Part shown: positions 6,332 through 14,260 of the stretch, piece after piece
How the letters are laid out: the number at the start of each line of letters is the position of its first letter
Numbering within the stretch: the stretch's first letter is position 1
Assembly (NCBI GenBank): GCA_024693365.1
Contig: JAILLF010000056.1
Coordinates: 1 to 32,801 of the forward strand
From: Acetatifactor sp.
GTDB taxonomy: Bacteria > Bacillota > Clostridia > Lachnospirales > Lachnospiraceae
DNA length: 32,801 nucleotides
Direction of reading: 5' to 3'
Translations under genes and position numbers: made by a program
Notes under the pieces: model-generated
Seen by the model: the letters and a program-made list of their open reading frames with translations, nothing else
Databases searched by the model: none
Told to the model about the DNA's origin: nothing

Positions 6332-7624
6332 ATGAAGACAATTAAAAGCATGAAAGCCGGGTTGTATTTTGTCCATGAACACTATATGGACTATGAAATA
6401 GTGGAGAATAACGAGAAGAAACCTTTGGACCATATGATTTTGCTGAGGGAAGCATTGGTCAACGAGTACGCAGACTTGATCAGCAGGGAATATGAATCAC
6501 CGGAAGCCAGATTGTTGGAAGTCGGACCATTGGAAGCCAGGCACGTATATGACGTGGATGCCTTCGACGTTACGAACAAAGATGCGGGCGAATCTATGGA
6601 TGCACGGGACCTTCTTGGCACTTTTCCGGAAGGCGTATACGTTTACTATAACGGCAGTCAGTTTAGTCGGGCGCGGGATAATGAGGTTATAGGTAGGAAT
6701 GCGAGTGAACTCATTAGAGTGTTAGATGGCATTCCCAAGGGTTCGAAACCGGAAGGCGCTTCCGATGATGAAGGGTCGTCCATTACGGACGTGCATTCAT
6801 TTCACGTTAACGTGGGGCACGGAAATTGCAGCATCGTTGTCTTTAACAACGGGAACAAAAGGGAAGCCTGGATGGTGGATTGTTCCGTGCGGGAAATAAA
6901 CTGGCTAAGGGTTTATTCATTGAATTTAAGTCAGTGTCTGGCGGACATAAAGAGAGAATTTGGCATTACGGAGATTTCCAAGCTTTTTGTGACGCATCTT
7001 CATTATGATCACTTAAACGGCATAAAATATATGATCGATAACGGATACGTAACTTCTGACACGGAAGTTTGGATGAATCTAAAGTATCCCTGCCAGATGG
7101 CGACGTATCGCGTAATTCTTCAGGAACTGAAGAGACTGAAGGTAAAGTTTGTGGATCCCATTGTTGGGAATTCAACTTCTGAGATCAAAATACTGTATCC
7201 CGACCAAAGCTTTGATGCAAGTCATCCTGCACCAGATAATAAGATCAACAATTCTTCGGTTTTATATCAGTTCTGTTTGGGTGGAAAGAAGATGTTATTC
7301 ACCGGCGACATAGAGACGGCTGGCTGGGATAAGGTAAATACTTGCGCCCCATACTTGAAATACACGAATTATTATTGCATTTCGCATCATGGAAGCATTA
7401 CGGGGCACGATAGAACGATATGTTATGCAGGTTTCTCCGGCATGCAATCCGTAAAGGATTGTGCAAGTAAATCAGTTTGTCAGATCCTGATGGGAAGAAA
7501 TGGTGCATTTAAGGGGATCTTTAGCAGCAAGGTGCTTTCTGATTTCCCAAATGCGCTGATCACACAAAATGCAACGAATTATATCAGGATTGATTGGGAT
7601 ACGGATCTAACGACATTTATTTGA
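6332..7624 (+). CDS. two-domain metallo-beta-lactamase-fold hydrolase
   Basis: This 430-residue protein has an unrecognised N-terminal domain (about 1-150) and a C-terminal metallo-beta-lactamase fold. The fold starts at DVHSFHVNVGHGNCSIVVF, the strand typical of ComEC-like hydrolases. The metal site HLHYDH is at His222, His224, Asp226 and His227, with LFTGDIE near residue 326 and SHHGS near 351 supplying the further ligands. Hydrolases of this group cleave phosphodiesters or nucleic acids and are used in several defence systems; the substrate here is unknown. There is no signal peptide, so it acts in the cytoplasm. AGGAGA lies 8 bases before the ATG. It ends the AT-richer segment. Confidence 0.8.
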   Translation: MKTIKSMKAGLYFVHEHYMDYEIVENNEKKPLDHMILLREALVNEYADLISREYESPEARLLEVGPLEARHVYDVDAFDVTNKDAGESMDARDLLGTFPEGVYVYYNGSQFSRARDNEVIGRNASELIRVLDGIPKGSKPEGASDDEGSSITDVHSFHVNVGHGNCSIVVFNNGNKREAWMVDCSVREINWLRVYSLNLSQCLADIKREFGITEISKLFVTHLHYDHLNGIKYMIDNGYVTSDTEVWMNLKYPCQMATYRVILQELKRLKVKFVDPIVGNSTSEIKILYPDQSFDASHPAPDNKINNSSVLYQFCLGGKKMLFTGDIETAGWDKVNTCAPYLKYTNYYCISHHGSITGHDRTICYAGFSGMQSVKDCASKSVCQILMGRNGAFKGIFSSKVLSDFPNALITQNATNYIRIDWDTDLTTFI

Positions 7625-7673
7625 TCGTTTTTTGACGGTAATCATTAAAATAATAAAGGACGGGCAGCGTAAA

Positions 7674-8849
7674 ATGAAATGTGAGGAGAGATTTTCGGTA
7701 GTTTATGGGCGCGACGCGGACGGGATTGCATTTTCGCCGTATCGCATTTGCCCGATCGGGGCGCACAGTGATCACAATCTGGGGAAGATCACGGGATTTG
7801 CGATCGATAAGGGAATTCATATCGCGTACAGCGCGAAGCATAATGGCGTGGTGGAGATGGGGAGTCTTCAGTTCCCGAAGCGGGCGCAGTGGCATATCAA
7901 GGAGATTGGCGGAAAGACGGGGGATTGGGCGGATTATCTGCGGGGCGCGACTTGGGCGCTGGCCAAGAGGTATCCTTTGACAGTGGGGCTTTGCGGCGTG
8001 ATCGAGGGGTCGCTTCCCATCGGAGGGCTTAGCTCGTCGGCAGCAGTCATCCTGGCATTCCTGGACGCGCTGGCGAAGGTGAATGGCATAAAGCTCTCGG
8101 ATCAGCAATTGATCGAGGTGGCGTTCGACGCGGAGAAGAATTACGTGGGGATCAACGTGGGAACGCTGGATCAGTCCTGCGAGGTGCTGAGCCGGAAGGG
8201 GCAGCTTTTGTATCTGGACTGTCGGGACAATCAATATGAGCTGATTCCGACGGATCCGGCGATGAAGCCTTATAAGATCGCGATCTTCTTTAGCGGGCTT
8301 GAGCATAATCTCGCGGGGAGTAAGTATAACATGCGCGTGGATGAGCTCCGTGCGGGCGTTTATGCGCTGCAGGCCTTGAGCGGCATGGAGTATGGGAAGT
8401 TTAACCAGGCGAACGCGCGGGACGTAAGCTATGAGACGTATCTGGAGTTTAAGGATCGTCTACCGGCGCCCTGGGCAAAGCGGTGTGAGCATTGGTACAC
8501 GGAATTTAGGCGCGTGGAAGCGGGCGCGGAGGCTTGGCGGCGCGGCGACGTAGAGGCGTTTGGAAAGCTTTCGTTTGAATCCGGATGGAGCAGCATTCAT
8601 AACTGGGAGAGCGGCGCGCCGGAGCAGATTAAGCTTTATGAGATCATGACGGAGACGCCGGGGATTTACGGCGGGCGCTTTTCGGGTGCGGGCTTTAAGG
8701 GCTGTTGCATGGCGCTGATCGATCCGGCAAAGGCCGGGGAGATCGAGGAGCGCGTGGAGCGGGAGTATCTTACGGCGTTCCCGGAGATGAAGGGAAAGTA
8801 TAGTTTTCATTTGTGTGAGTCGGCAGACGGAATCGGCGCTGGATTGTGA
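7674..8849 (+). CDS. GHMP kinase, galacturonokinase/galactokinase-like
   Basis: The product is 391 residues from the ATG at 7674; an in-frame TTG at 7632 has no ribosome site. Motif 1 reads PYRICPIGAHSDHNLG near residues 24-40. The wording PYRICP(I/L)GAHxDH, with an INKGI-like AIDKGI following, is closer to plant galacturonokinases than to GalK. The ATP loop is LPIGGLSSSAAV near 115, and motif 3 is FSGAGFKGCC near 341. It should phosphorylate a hexose or uronic acid at C1. Next to a nucleotidylyltransferase, a UDP-glucose dehydrogenase and a 4-epimerase, galacturonate is the most attractive substrate, but galactose cannot be excluded. The gene is richer in GC than everything before it. Confidence 0.75.
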   Translation: MKCEERFSVVYGRDADGIAFSPYRICPIGAHSDHNLGKITGFAIDKGIHIAYSAKHNGVVEMGSLQFPKRAQWHIKEIGGKTGDWADYLRGATWALAKRYPLTVGLCGVIEGSLPIGGLSSSAAVILAFLDALAKVNGIKLSDQQLIEVAFDAEKNYVGINVGTLDQSCEVLSRKGQLLYLDCRDNQYELIPTDPAMKPYKIAIFFSGLEHNLAGSKYNMRVDELRAGVYALQALSGMEYGKFNQANARDVSYETYLEFKDRLPAPWAKRCEHWYTEFRRVEAGAEAWRRGDVEAFGKLSFESGWSSIHNWESGAPEQIKLYEIMTETPGIYGGRFSGAGFKGCCMALIDPAKAGEIEERVEREYLTAFPEMKGKYSFHLCESADGIGAGL

Positions 8850-8943
8850 CGTGCCGGAGGTTAGACGGTGACGGAGATTATGCCGGGAGCTGAGACGTGC
8901 TAGGGATGGCGTTTGAATAGGAGAAAAGGATAGGAGCAGGATT

Positions 8944-9684
8944 ATGAAGTGTTTGATTTTGGCAGCGGGATATGCGACGAGGCTGCATCCGCTGACGGAG
9001 AATTTCCCGAAGCCTTTACTGAAGGTGCAGGAGAAGACGATTTTGGACTGGCTCTTGGAGGATATTGACGGGAGCGGGTGCGTTGACGAGTACGTGGTGA
9101 TCAGTAATCATAAGTTCGCAAAGCATTTTGAGGACTGGGCGGCGCAGCACAGGCTGAAGATCACGGTGTTGGATGACGGGACGGAGACGAATGAGACGCG
9201 TCTTGGAGCGGTGCGGGACGTGCAGTTTGCCATCGATGAGTTGAAGCTGGCGGATGATCTGCTGGTGATCGCAGGGGATAATCTGCTGGATTTCTCGCTG
9301 AAGGATTATATTGCGTATCAGAAGGAGAAGGGGAGTACCTGCGTGATGCGGTATTATGAGCCCGATATCAACAAGCTCCGCAAGACGGGCGTGGCGGAGG
9401 TCGCTGAGGATGGCCGCATCCTTCACATGGAGGAGAAGCCTGCGGAGCCAAAGAGTCATTGGTGTACGCCGCCGTTTTATATTTATAAGGCTGCGGACGT
9501 GCCGCTGGTGAAGAAGGGAATCGAGAGCGGCTGCGGCGTGGACGCGCCGGGAAGCTTTATCGCGTGGCTGGCGACGCAGACGTGCGTGTATGCGTATGAG
9601 ATGCCGGGCAGGCGGTATGACATTGGAAACCTTGAGAGTTACCAGAAGGTGCAGGAGGAGTACCGCGGGATTCTGGCGCGGTAA
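8944..9684 (+). CDS. sugar-1-phosphate nucleotidylyltransferase
   Basis: This 246-residue protein opens with LILAAGYATRLHPLTENFPKPLLKV, the nucleotide-binding signature of the NTP_transferase family, here with Ala in place of the usual Gly before Thr-Arg-Leu. AGDNLLDF supplies the metal-binding Asp and EEKPAEPKS the sugar-phosphate loop. The short length matches RfbA- and HddC-like enzymes without an extra C-terminal domain. It would form an NDP-sugar from the product of the kinase just upstream. AGGAGCAGG precedes the ATG at a good distance. A gap of about 94 bases after the kinase holds no clear promoter, so the two are probably co-transcribed. Confidence 0.85.
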   Translation: MKCLILAAGYATRLHPLTENFPKPLLKVQEKTILDWLLEDIDGSGCVDEYVVISNHKFAKHFEDWAAQHRLKITVLDDGTETNETRLGAVRDVQFAIDELKLADDLLVIAGDNLLDFSLKDYIAYQKEKGSTCVMRYYEPDINKLRKTGVAEVAEDGRILHMEEKPAEPKSHWCTPPFYIYKAADVPLVKKGIESGCGVDAPGSFIAWLATQTCVYAYEMPGRRYDIGNLESYQKVQEEYRGILAR

Positions 9685-9704
9685 ATTTGGGCTTGTGTCA
9701 CCGG

Positions 9705-9733
9705 TGTGTCAGTAGACACGTCCCCGTGACACA
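9705..9733. repeat. palindromic extragenic repeat, copy 1
   Basis: This 29-base unit starts TGTGTCA and ends TGACACA, so its ends pair. Inside, GTGTC-AGTA-GACAC and CACG-TCCC-CGTG can form smaller hairpins. It is identical to 15705-15733 and to 27 bases at 15672-15698. Similar GTGTCA...CGTCCCCGTGACAC palindromes are scattered in other Clostridia, often near Y1 transposases. No transposase is present here. Confidence 0.8.
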
Positions 9734-9737
9734 AACT

Positions 9738-9863
9738 GTTGCAAATAGCAACAACAAATAATGTTATTCTTTGCAAAGTTGTATTGACGTCTCTCTAAAA
9801 ATCACATATGATAGAGCTGTTGATTGGAATGATTGACGGCAGAATTGTTGCTAATAATAACAA
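9738..9863 (+). promoter_or_regulatory. promoter with flanking inverted repeats before the XRE-dehydrogenase gene
   Basis: TTGACG (9784-9789) and TATGAT (9807-9812) are 17 bases apart. Upstream lies GTTGC-AAATA-GCAAC (9738-9752) and the palindrome AATAA-TG-TTATT (9758-9769). Downstream lies TTGTT (9845-9849) facing AACAA (9859-9863). Repeated TTG/CAA half-sites on both sides of a promoter, ahead of a gene whose product begins with a DNA-binding domain, suggest self-regulation. Confidence 0.55.
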
Positions 9864-9877
9864 GGAGAGGGACGCAG

Positions 9878-11377
9878 ATGAAAACATTATCTTTGAAGCT
9901 TCTTTCGGAGATCGTTGTAAGTAAGCGGAAAGCGCTGAAGCTGTCGCAGGCGGAGGTGTCGAAAAAGACGGGAATCAACCGTTCGCTTTTGTCGAGGCTG
10001 GAGTCGGCGGAGTATGGGCCGTCGGTGGATCAGTTGCTTGCATTGTCGGAGGTGCTGGGGTTCCAGACGTCGGAAGTGATCGTGCAGGAGGACGAGGACA
10101 GTGCGGTGAAGGCGCTGAAACGGATGAAGATCGCGGTGGCCGGCACGGGTTACGTGGGTCTGTCGCTGGCAGTTCTTCTGGCTCAGCATAATGACGTGAC
10201 GGCGGTGGACATTATTCCGGAAAAGGTGGAGAAGCTAAATAACTGGCAGTCTCCGATCCAGGATGATTATATCGAGAAGTATCTGGCGGAGCATGAGGAA
10301 AGAAACCTTAGCCTGAAGGCGACGACGGACGGCGCGACCGCTTATGCGAAGGCGGATTTTATCATTATCGCGGCACCGACGAATTATGATCCGAAGACGA
10401 ATTTCTTTGACTGTTCGGCGGTGGAGGCGGTGCTAAGGCTTGTCAAGGAGACTGCGGTAAAGGCAAAGAAGAAGCCGACGATCGTGATCAAGTCGACGAT
10501 CCCGGTTGGCTACACGGCGGAGATTCGCGAGAAGCTGGGCATGGACAATATTATTTTCAGCCCGGAGTTTCTGCGCGAGAGCAAGGCACTGTATGACAAT
10601 CTTTATCCGAGTCGCATCATCGTTGGCGCGGACAAGGCAAACGAGGAGGCGGCGAAGACGTTTGCGGCGCTTTTGAAGCAGGGCGCGATCAAGACGAACG
10701 TGCCGGTGCTGTTTGTGGAGACGACGGAGGCGGAGGCGACGAAGCTGTTTGTCAATACGTATCTGGCGCTTCGCGTGTCTTATTTCAATGAGCTTGATAC
10801 CTATGCGGAGGTGAAGGGCCTGAACACGGCTTCGATCATTAAGGGCGTGTGTCTGGATCCGCGCGTGGGCGATTATTATAACAATCCTTCGTTTGGTTAC
10901 GGCGGTTATTGCCTGCCGAAGGATACGAAGCAGCTGCTTGCGAATTATGCGAGCGTGCCGCAGAACATGATGAGCGCGATCGTGGAGAGCAACCGCACGA
11001 GAAAGGATTTCATCGCGGATCGCGTGCTGGAGATCGCCGGAACGTACGGCAACAGCGAGTCGTATTCGAAGGCCAAGGAGAGTAAGGCGAGGGAGACGGT
11101 GGTTGGCGTGTATCGCCTTACCATGAAGGCAAACAGCGATAATTTCCGCCAGAGCAGCATTCAGGGCGTGATGAAGCGCATCAAGGCAAAGGGCGCGACG
11201 GTGGTGATCTATGAGCCTACGCTGGAAAACGGCAGCACGTTCTTTGGATCACTTGTGGTGAATGACTTAAAGAAGTTCAAGAAGATGTGCGGTTGCATTG
11301 TTGCAAACCGTTATGACAGCGCGCTTGACGACGTGGAGGAGAAGGTTTACACGCGTGACCTTTTCAGGAGGGACTAG
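9878..11377 (+). CDS. UDP-glucose 6-dehydrogenase fused to an N-terminal XRE helix-turn-helix
   Basis: The product is 499 residues long. Residues of about 10-70 form a complete XRE domain ([20 protein letters not shown], then the [19 protein letters not shown] tail). From residue 83 it is a UDP-glucose/GDP-mannose dehydrogenase: the NAD loop [13 protein letters not shown], the Lys of [10 protein letters not shown], and the catalytic cysteine in [13 protein letters not shown] (Cys345). The enzyme oxidises UDP-glucose to UDP-glucuronate with two NAD+. Known relatives such as HasB are about 400 residues and lack the DNA-binding part. The start is the ATG at 9878, behind AAGGAGAGG. One base separates its stop from the next ATG. 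The fusion could let enzyme state or substrate level control transcription. Confidence 0.88.
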   Translation: MKTLSLKLLSEIVVSKRKALKLSQAEVSKKTGINRSLLSRLESAEYGPSVDQLLALSEVLGFQTSEVIVQEDEDSAVKALKRMKIAVAGTGYVGLSLAVLLAQHNDVTAVDIIPEKVEKLNNWQSPIQDDYIEKYLAEHEERNLSLKATTDGATAYAKADFIIIAAPTNYDPKTNFFDCSAVEAVLRLVKETAVKAKKKPTIVIKSTIPVGYTAEIREKLGMDNIIFSPEFLRESKALYDNLYPSRIIVGADKANEEAAKTFAALLKQGAIKTNVPVLFVETTEAEATKLFVNTYLALRVSYFNELDTYAEVKGLNTASIIKGVCLDPRVGDYYNNPSFGYGGYCLPKDTKQLLANYASVPQNMMSAIVESNRTRKDFIADRVLEIAGTYGNSESYSKAKESKARETVVGVYRLTMKANSDNFRQSSIQGVMKRIKAKGATVVIYEPTLENGSTFFGSLVVNDLKKFKKMCGCIVANRYDSALDDVEEKVYTRDLFRRD

Positions 11378-11378
11378 T

Positions 11379-12458
11379 ATGCAAAAGCAGAAGATTGATC
11401 TGAATGGCAAGACGATTCTGGTGACGGGCTCGCCGGGATTTATCGGCGCGAACCTTGTGCTGCGGCTCCTGCGCGAGATGAGCAGCGGCACGATCGTCAG
11501 CCTTGACAATATGAACAATTATTATGATCCGAAGCTGAAGGAGTACCGGCTTGGGCTGATCGAGGAGGCGGCGAAGTCTGCTGCGGCAAAGCACGTGTTC
11601 GTGAAGGGTTCCATCGGCGACAAGGCGCTTGTTGATTCGCTGTTTGAGCAGTATCATTTTGACGTGGTGGTGAATCTTGCAGCGCAGGCGGGCGTCCGTT
11701 ACAGCATTGATCATCCGGACGTCTATATCGAAAGCAATCTGATCGGGTTTTATAACGTTCTCGAGGCGTGCCGGCATAATCCCGTGGAGCATCTGGTGTA
11801 CGCGTCGAGTTCTTCGGTGTATGGCGGGAACAAGAAGGTGCCGTTTAGCACGGATGACAAGGTGGACAATCCCGTGAGTCTTTACGCTGCGACGAAGAAG
11901 TCGAATGAGCTTCTTGCGCATGCGTATTCAAAGCTTTACGACATTCCGTCGACGGGACTGCGGTTCTTTACGGTGTATGGGCCTGCGGGGCGGCCGGACA
12001 TGTTTTATTTCTCGGCGACAAAGACGCTGGCTTCGAACGGGACGATCAAGATTTTTAATTATGGCAATTGTAAGCGCGATTTTACTTACGTGGATGACAT
12101 TGTGGAGGGCGTGTATCGCGTAATGCAGGGCGCGCCGGAGAAAAAAACGGGCGAGGACGGGCTTCCCATTCCGCCGTATGCGGTTTATAATATTGGCGGA
12201 GGCCAGCCGGAGAATCTCCTGGAGTACGTGGAGGTGCTGCAGGAGGAGCTTGTGCGCGCGGGCGTGTTGCCGAAGGATTATGATTTCGGGGCGCACCGGG
12301 AGTTGGTTGGCATGCAGCCGGGCGACGTGCCCGTGACGTATGCGGACAGCGCGGCGCTGGAGCGCGACTACGGCTTTACGCCGACAATCGGGATCCGCGA
12401 AGGGCTGCGTAAGTTTGCGGAGTGGTATGCAAGTAGGGAATCGTGGATTCATGAGTGA
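11379..12458 (+). CDS. UDP-glucuronate 4-epimerase (NAD-dependent epimerase)
   Basis: This 359-residue extended SDR enzyme has the NAD loop TGSPGFIGANL near residues 14-24 and the catalytic YAATKKS pair (Tyr near 169, Lys four further on). SSSSVYGG supplies the active-site Ser. The DNMNNYYDPKLKEYRL stretch is typical of UDP-glucuronate 4-epimerases (GAE type), which turn UDP-glucuronate into UDP-galacturonate. The Pro in place of the common Ala in the NAD loop is unusual but not disabling. The gene follows the dehydrogenase with a one-base gap and overlaps the next gene by eight bases, so all three are probably made from one mRNA. The ATG at 11379 has CAGGAGGGA upstream. Confidence 0.88.
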   Translation: MQKQKIDLNGKTILVTGSPGFIGANLVLRLLREMSSGTIVSLDNMNNYYDPKLKEYRLGLIEEAAKSAAAKHVFVKGSIGDKALVDSLFEQYHFDVVVNLAAQAGVRYSIDHPDVYIESNLIGFYNVLEACRHNPVEHLVYASSSSVYGGNKKVPFSTDDKVDNPVSLYAATKKSNELLAHAYSKLYDIPSTGLRFFTVYGPAGRPDMFYFSATKTLASNGTIKIFNYGNCKRDFTYVDDIVEGVYRVMQGAPEKKTGEDGLPIPPYAVYNIGGGQPENLLEYVEVLQEELVRAGVLPKDYDFGAHRELVGMQPGDVPVTYADSAALERDYGFTPTIGIREGLRKFAEWYASRESWIHE

Positions 12459-14178
12459 GAAGAAGGAAAAGTTAGCCTTAAAAATTTTATGGGTGATGAC
12501 GGCGCTGGTCTGCGTAAAGAGTATTTTTACGGACTTTGGGCCGGACAGTGCGTATCAGGTAGCCATGTCTTACCGGCATCTTCGCGGGGATGCAATGCTG
12601 CTTCAGATGTGGGAGCCGCATCAGACGTCAATCTTTGTGAATGACTTGCTGATGGGGCTGTATCATCTGATTGTGCCGTCCTATGCCGGCGTGGTGTTGT
12701 ATCTGCAGATCTGTGGGACGGCGGCGTTCGGGCTGCTCGGGTGGTACGTGTATCGCACGGTGACGGGGCAGGCTTCCGGTAAGGTGGCGTTGGTCGGTTC
12801 GAACCAGGCATCCGGTAAGGTGGCGTTGGCAGGTTCGGACCAGGCTTCCGGTACGGGTTCCGTGGCAGGCGTGGCGGGCCTTACGGATCAGTTCACGGGA
12901 CAGGCGCTTTGGATGTTTCTGCTGGTTTTTCGGGCAAAACAAACGCCGTTTCCGGAGTTTGCAAATTTAGAGATTGGTTTTTCAGTTTTGACGTTTTGTT
13001 TTCTGCTTCGGTTTTTCCGGCAGCAGGATAAGCTGAGGTATTTGATCCTTGCGGGAATCAGTGTTGCATTACAGGCACTTTCGTATCCTAGCTGCGTGCT
13101 CAGCGCGGTGGCGGTTGTAATCTTATTGTTTGTTTACACAAAGCACCGGTGGAAGAATTGTCTTGTGTTTCTTGGGACGGAGGCGGTTCTGGGGCTTTCG
13201 TATCTGGGGTATTTCCTGATCAAGCTTGGTTTTTCGACTTTCACGTTGGTGATCCGCAACGTTTTCCTTTCGGACACGCATTCCACGTTCCGGTTTGGAG
13301 GATATTGGACGGGCTTTGCAATCGTGATGGGGGCCGTGGCTGGCTGCGTTTTGGTTGCAGTCTTGATCCGTAAGAGAGTGGGCACGGTCAGTGCGGCGCT
13401 CTTTCTCCTACTGGAGCTGGTGATGCTGGTGCTGCAGCGCAAGACCGGCATAGATTGGAATTGTAGCATTTACGTGCTTCCCGTGGTGATGATCCTGCTG
13501 GCGGCGCTGGGATTTAAGAAGGCGAGCGGCGGGGAGAGGCAGGTTTGGGTGACGGGCATGGCATTGTCAGCCGCGTCATTTTTCGCGACGATGCTGCTTA
13601 CGGATCTCGGCATGATCACGATCGTGGCGTATCTGGTGCTCGGTGGCATGGTATCGCTGATCTTTTTCAAACATTTATTCAAAGATGACAAATGCGTCAT
13701 TTTTATGGTCTTATTGATCGTATTGGTGCACAGAGGCCTGGTGGTCTGGGGTATTGGAAATACGAATGGACGGGTGCAGACGATCTGGGAGGTGCAGAAC
13801 GTGATCCGCGGCGGCCCGGCGGTTGGCGTGGTCTGTGATCACGTGACGAAGCAGCAGGCGATCTGGACAATCGAGGATTTTCAGAAGTATTTGAAGCCTG
13901 AGGACAAGATCTTTTTTGTCGGCGGAGAGTTGATGGATTCACTGACGTATCTCTATGCGGGGACGGAGATCAGCAATTATTCCACCATTGACACGCCTCA
14001 GTACAACGCATGTCTGGAGGAATATCTTAAGTTGAATCCGGAGAAGGAGCCGACGGTGGTTGCCGTTTCGAGCTGGTTTGGCGCTTCAAACGTCCCGGAG
14101 GATTCATGGATCATGCAATGGGTGAACGAGCGATATGAGCTTGTGGCGGACGGATGCTATTGGAGATTTTATCGTTGA
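12451..14178 (+). CDS. polytopic membrane protein, possibly a GT-C glycosyltransferase
   Basis: The product has 575 residues and about ten hydrophobic segments. Near the N-terminus is a loop FTDFGPDSAYQVAMSYRHL, whose acidic residue after the first helix resembles the catalytic Asp of GT-C lipid-sugar-dependent transferases. The C-terminal 140 residues are soluble and probably outside. Its position after the UDP-galacturonate genes and the eight-base ATGAGTGA overlap with the epimerase suggest a role in building or modifying an envelope glycan. The loop between two helices carries three 12-residue repeats (QASGKVALVGSN and variants), an insertion unusual for such proteins. The family assignment is tentative. 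Confidence 0.6.
   Translation: MSEKKEKLALKILWVMTALVCVKSIFTDFGPDSAYQVAMSYRHLRGDAMLLQMWEPHQTSIFVNDLLMGLYHLIVPSYAGVVLYLQICGTAAFGLLGWYVYRTVTGQASGKVALVGSNQASGKVALAGSDQASGTGSVAGVAGLTDQFTGQALWMFLLVFRAKQTPFPEFANLEIGFSVLTFCFLLRFFRQQDKLRYLILAGISVALQALSYPSCVLSAVAVVILLFVYTKHRWKNCLVFLGTEAVLGLSYLGYFLIKLGFSTFTLVIRNVFLSDTHSTFRFGGYWTGFAIVMGAVAGCVLVAVLIRKRVGTVSAALFLLLELVMLVLQRKTGIDWNCSIYVLPVVMILLAALGFKKASGGERQVWVTGMALSAASFFATMLLTDLGMITIVAYLVLGGMVSLIFFKHLFKDDKCVIFMVLLIVLVHRGLVVWGIGNTNGRVQTIWEVQNVIRGGPAVGVVCDHVTKQQAIWTIEDFQKYLKPEDKIFFVGGELMDSLTYLYAGTEISNYSTIDTPQYNACLEEYLKLNPEKEPTVVAVSSWFGASNVPEDSWIMQWVNERYELVADGCYWRFYR
12769..12876 (+). repeat. 36-bp in-frame minisatellite
   Basis: Units start at 12769, 12805 and 12841. 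They encode QASGKVALVGSN, QASGKVALAGSD and a third that diverges after QASG. The first two differ at only a few bases. Because the unit is a multiple of three, copy number could vary without breaking the reading frame. Confidence 0.85.
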
Positions 14179-14181
14179 AAG

Positions 14182-14215
14182 AAGGAGCTCGCAGACTTAC
14201 GTCTGTGGGCTCCTT
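14182..14215. terminator. terminator after the sugar-nucleotide operon
   Basis: AAGGAGCTCGCAGAC (14182-14196) pairs with GTCTGTGGGCTCCTT (14201-14215) around a TTAC loop, with G-T pairs, and is followed by TCGGTTTAT. It sits between two converging genes and can serve both directions. Confidence 0.75.
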
Positions 14216-14260
14216 TCGGTTTATAAAGTGATTTGGTTTCGTCGTTTGGACGGTAATAAA

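Noticed and set aside
12769..12876. Tandem repeats considered as a CRISPR array
   Set aside because: The units are directly adjacent without unique spacers and keep the reading frame of a membrane protein.
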